Positions 63,237 to 64,000 of a stretch of 64,000 bases of DNA are shown here, piece by piece. Origin of the DNA: Stygiolobus caldivivus (lineage in GTDB: Archaea; Thermoproteota; Thermoprotei_A; Sulfolobales; Sulfolobaceae); the NCBI RefSeq assembly GCF_019704315.1, contig NZ_AP024597.1, forward strand, positions 620,001 through 684,000, written 5' to 3'. Position numbers and translations under genes: made by a program. The notes beneath the pieces were generated by a model. The model made no database searches. It saw only the letters and a program-made list of their open reading frames with translations, and was not told the DNA's origin. Every line of letters starts with the position of its first letter. Position 1 is the first letter of the stretch.

Positions 63237-64000
63237 TCTGTGGGTTATTAACTTAGTTACGTCTACTTTTTTCTGTGCTATAATTTCTAAGGCTTTTCTA
63301 GTATCTTCTTCTACTGCTGCATTACTCGATATAATTGATATCTCGTTATTAAGTAACTCGCTTATATCGTAGTTCAGTATAGTACCTTTATAGGGTACTC
63401 CGAAGAGTAGCACATATCCACCCTTTCTAACAGAATATAGTCCCGAAAGTATCGCTTGGGGTGCACCCGAAGCTATGATCGCGATATCAACTCCTCTTCC
63501 GTCTGTAAGTTTTTTAGCTTCTGAAGGTATGTCTACTTTCTTCGAGTTTAGTGAGTAGTCAGAACCTATTTTTGATGCGTATTCTACTCTATATTCACTA
63601 ATATCTGACGATATTACTGTCCCTGCCCCGTTAGCCTTTGCCATCATTATATGTAGTAGTCCCATAGGTCCGGCTCCTACTACTAACACGCTGTCCCCCT
63701 TTCCTATTTTGACCCTATTCTGTGCGCGAATCACTGTAGCTAGAGGTTCAATAAATGCACCTTCGTCAAAACTTACACTATCTGGGAGTACTAGTATTCC
63801 TCCTCTAGTTACGTTCCATGCGGGGACCCTGAAGTATTCCGCGAACCCGCCTGGGTCAAGGTTAGTCCTCCTATAATGTGGACACATAGTAGGGCTTCCG
63901 TGCTTACAGTAGTAGCATTCGTAACACGGTACGTGGTGGTGGGCGAAGACTCTCTGCCCTTTATGTAAGAAGTCTACTGAAGACTCTTCAATTATTCCCG
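63159..64000 (-). CDS. Zinc-dependent medium-chain alcohol dehydrogenase, 5' truncated by window edge
   Basis: The frame is open to the right edge, so ATG 63887 is internal. The visible part starts in the catalytic domain: DFLHKGQRVFAHHHVPCYEC, with structural-zinc cysteines in CYECYYCKHGSPTMCP (C-x2-C-x2-C-x7-C). The NAD(P) domain follows with VLVVGAGPMGLLHIMMAKANG. Near the end, KKVDVTKLITHRLPLDQF is typical of the MDR sorbitol/threonine-dehydrogenase-like group. The substrate may be a polyol, sugar or alcohol. The stop lies 78 bases inside the convergent cbiB frame. Confidence 0.87.
   Translation of the reverse strand, partial: GIIEESSVDFLHKGQRVFAHHHVPCYECYYCKHGSPTMCPHYRRTNLDPGGFAEYFRVPAWNVTRGGILVLPDSVSFDEGAFIEPLATVIRAQNRVKIGKGDSVLVVGAGPMGLLHIMMAKANGAGTVISSDISEYRVEYASKIGSDYSLNSKKVDIPSEAKKLTDGRGVDIAIIASGAPQAILSGLYSVRKGGYVLLFGVPYKGTILNYDISELLNNEISIISSNAAVEEDTRKALEIIAQKKVDVTKLITHRLPLDQFNEAVRIAKEGQAIKIIIYD

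Noticed and set aside
1-64000. CRISPR array or cas genes
   Set aside because: No regularly spaced 24-37 base repeats and no Cas-like protein were seen on either strand.

Overview
The window comes from a thermoacidophilic crenarchaeote of the order Sulfolobales, most likely family Sulfolobaceae. The evidence is AT-rich DNA, many genes with a TATA box about 24-30 bases before the start codon (leaderless transcripts), and family-typical genes: rubredoxin-less rubrerythrin (sulerythrin type), UDP-sulfoquinovose synthase Agl3, gluconate dehydratase GnaD, a BadF-type broad-specificity hexokinase, archaeal PP1/PP2A phosphatase, and large secreted acid-type proteases. Species cannot be named from the sequence alone.

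Layout. 1-7.1 kb is core: the end of a complex-I operon (a NuoM-NuoL fusion cut by the left edge, NuoN), inositol-1-phosphate synthase, ThiI, a phosphoesterase and a small metallopeptidase. 7.1-16 kb is an accessory zone: a 777-residue surface protein, a divergent membrane metallopeptidase, a 478-residue orphan, an intron-containing tRNA-Asn, decayed ORFs, a PaREP1 gene, and two short non-autonomous transposable elements (MITE-like) that share terminal inverted repeats and have target-site duplications. 16-28 kb is mostly transport and membrane proteins: MFS, APC, CPA2 antiporter, DedA, MscS with a glycosyltransferase operon, and two mirror-image TauE-DUF1634 cassettes. 28-34.5 kb holds a membrane-anchored winged-helix regulator with a CBS protein, the sulerythrin/Fe-S oxidoreductase/DUF3501 trio, a universal stress protein, an AlaX editing protein and a phosphate-type MFS carrier.

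34.7-40.4 kb is an operon of a giant sedolisin-family (S53) protease and a PNGase A-like glycoamidase, which together look like a secreted N-glycoprotein degradation system. 40.8-45 kb has GnaD, a PP2A phosphatase, an APC permease and an orphan. 45.4-51.8 kb is a glycan cluster: flippase, DhnA-type aldolase, PMT-type glycosyltransferase, sugar nucleotidyltransferase, Agl3 and hexokinase. This fits supply and export of the sulfoquinovose-containing N-glycan. 51.8-64 kb returns to housekeeping: gamma-glutamyltranspeptidase, a small protein-MazG-TmcA operon, CtaA-like protein, CBS protein, HtpX, GMP synthase PPase subunit, cobalamin genes cobQ/cobS/cbiB, and a zinc alcohol dehydrogenase cut by the right edge.

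The strongest new observations are the MITE family with target duplications, the protease-glycoamidase operon, the membrane-spanning transcription regulator, the unexplained aldolase inside the sulfoquinovose cluster, and several orphan proteins (777, 478, 306 and 33 residues). No CRISPR array, rRNA or intact transposase gene was found.
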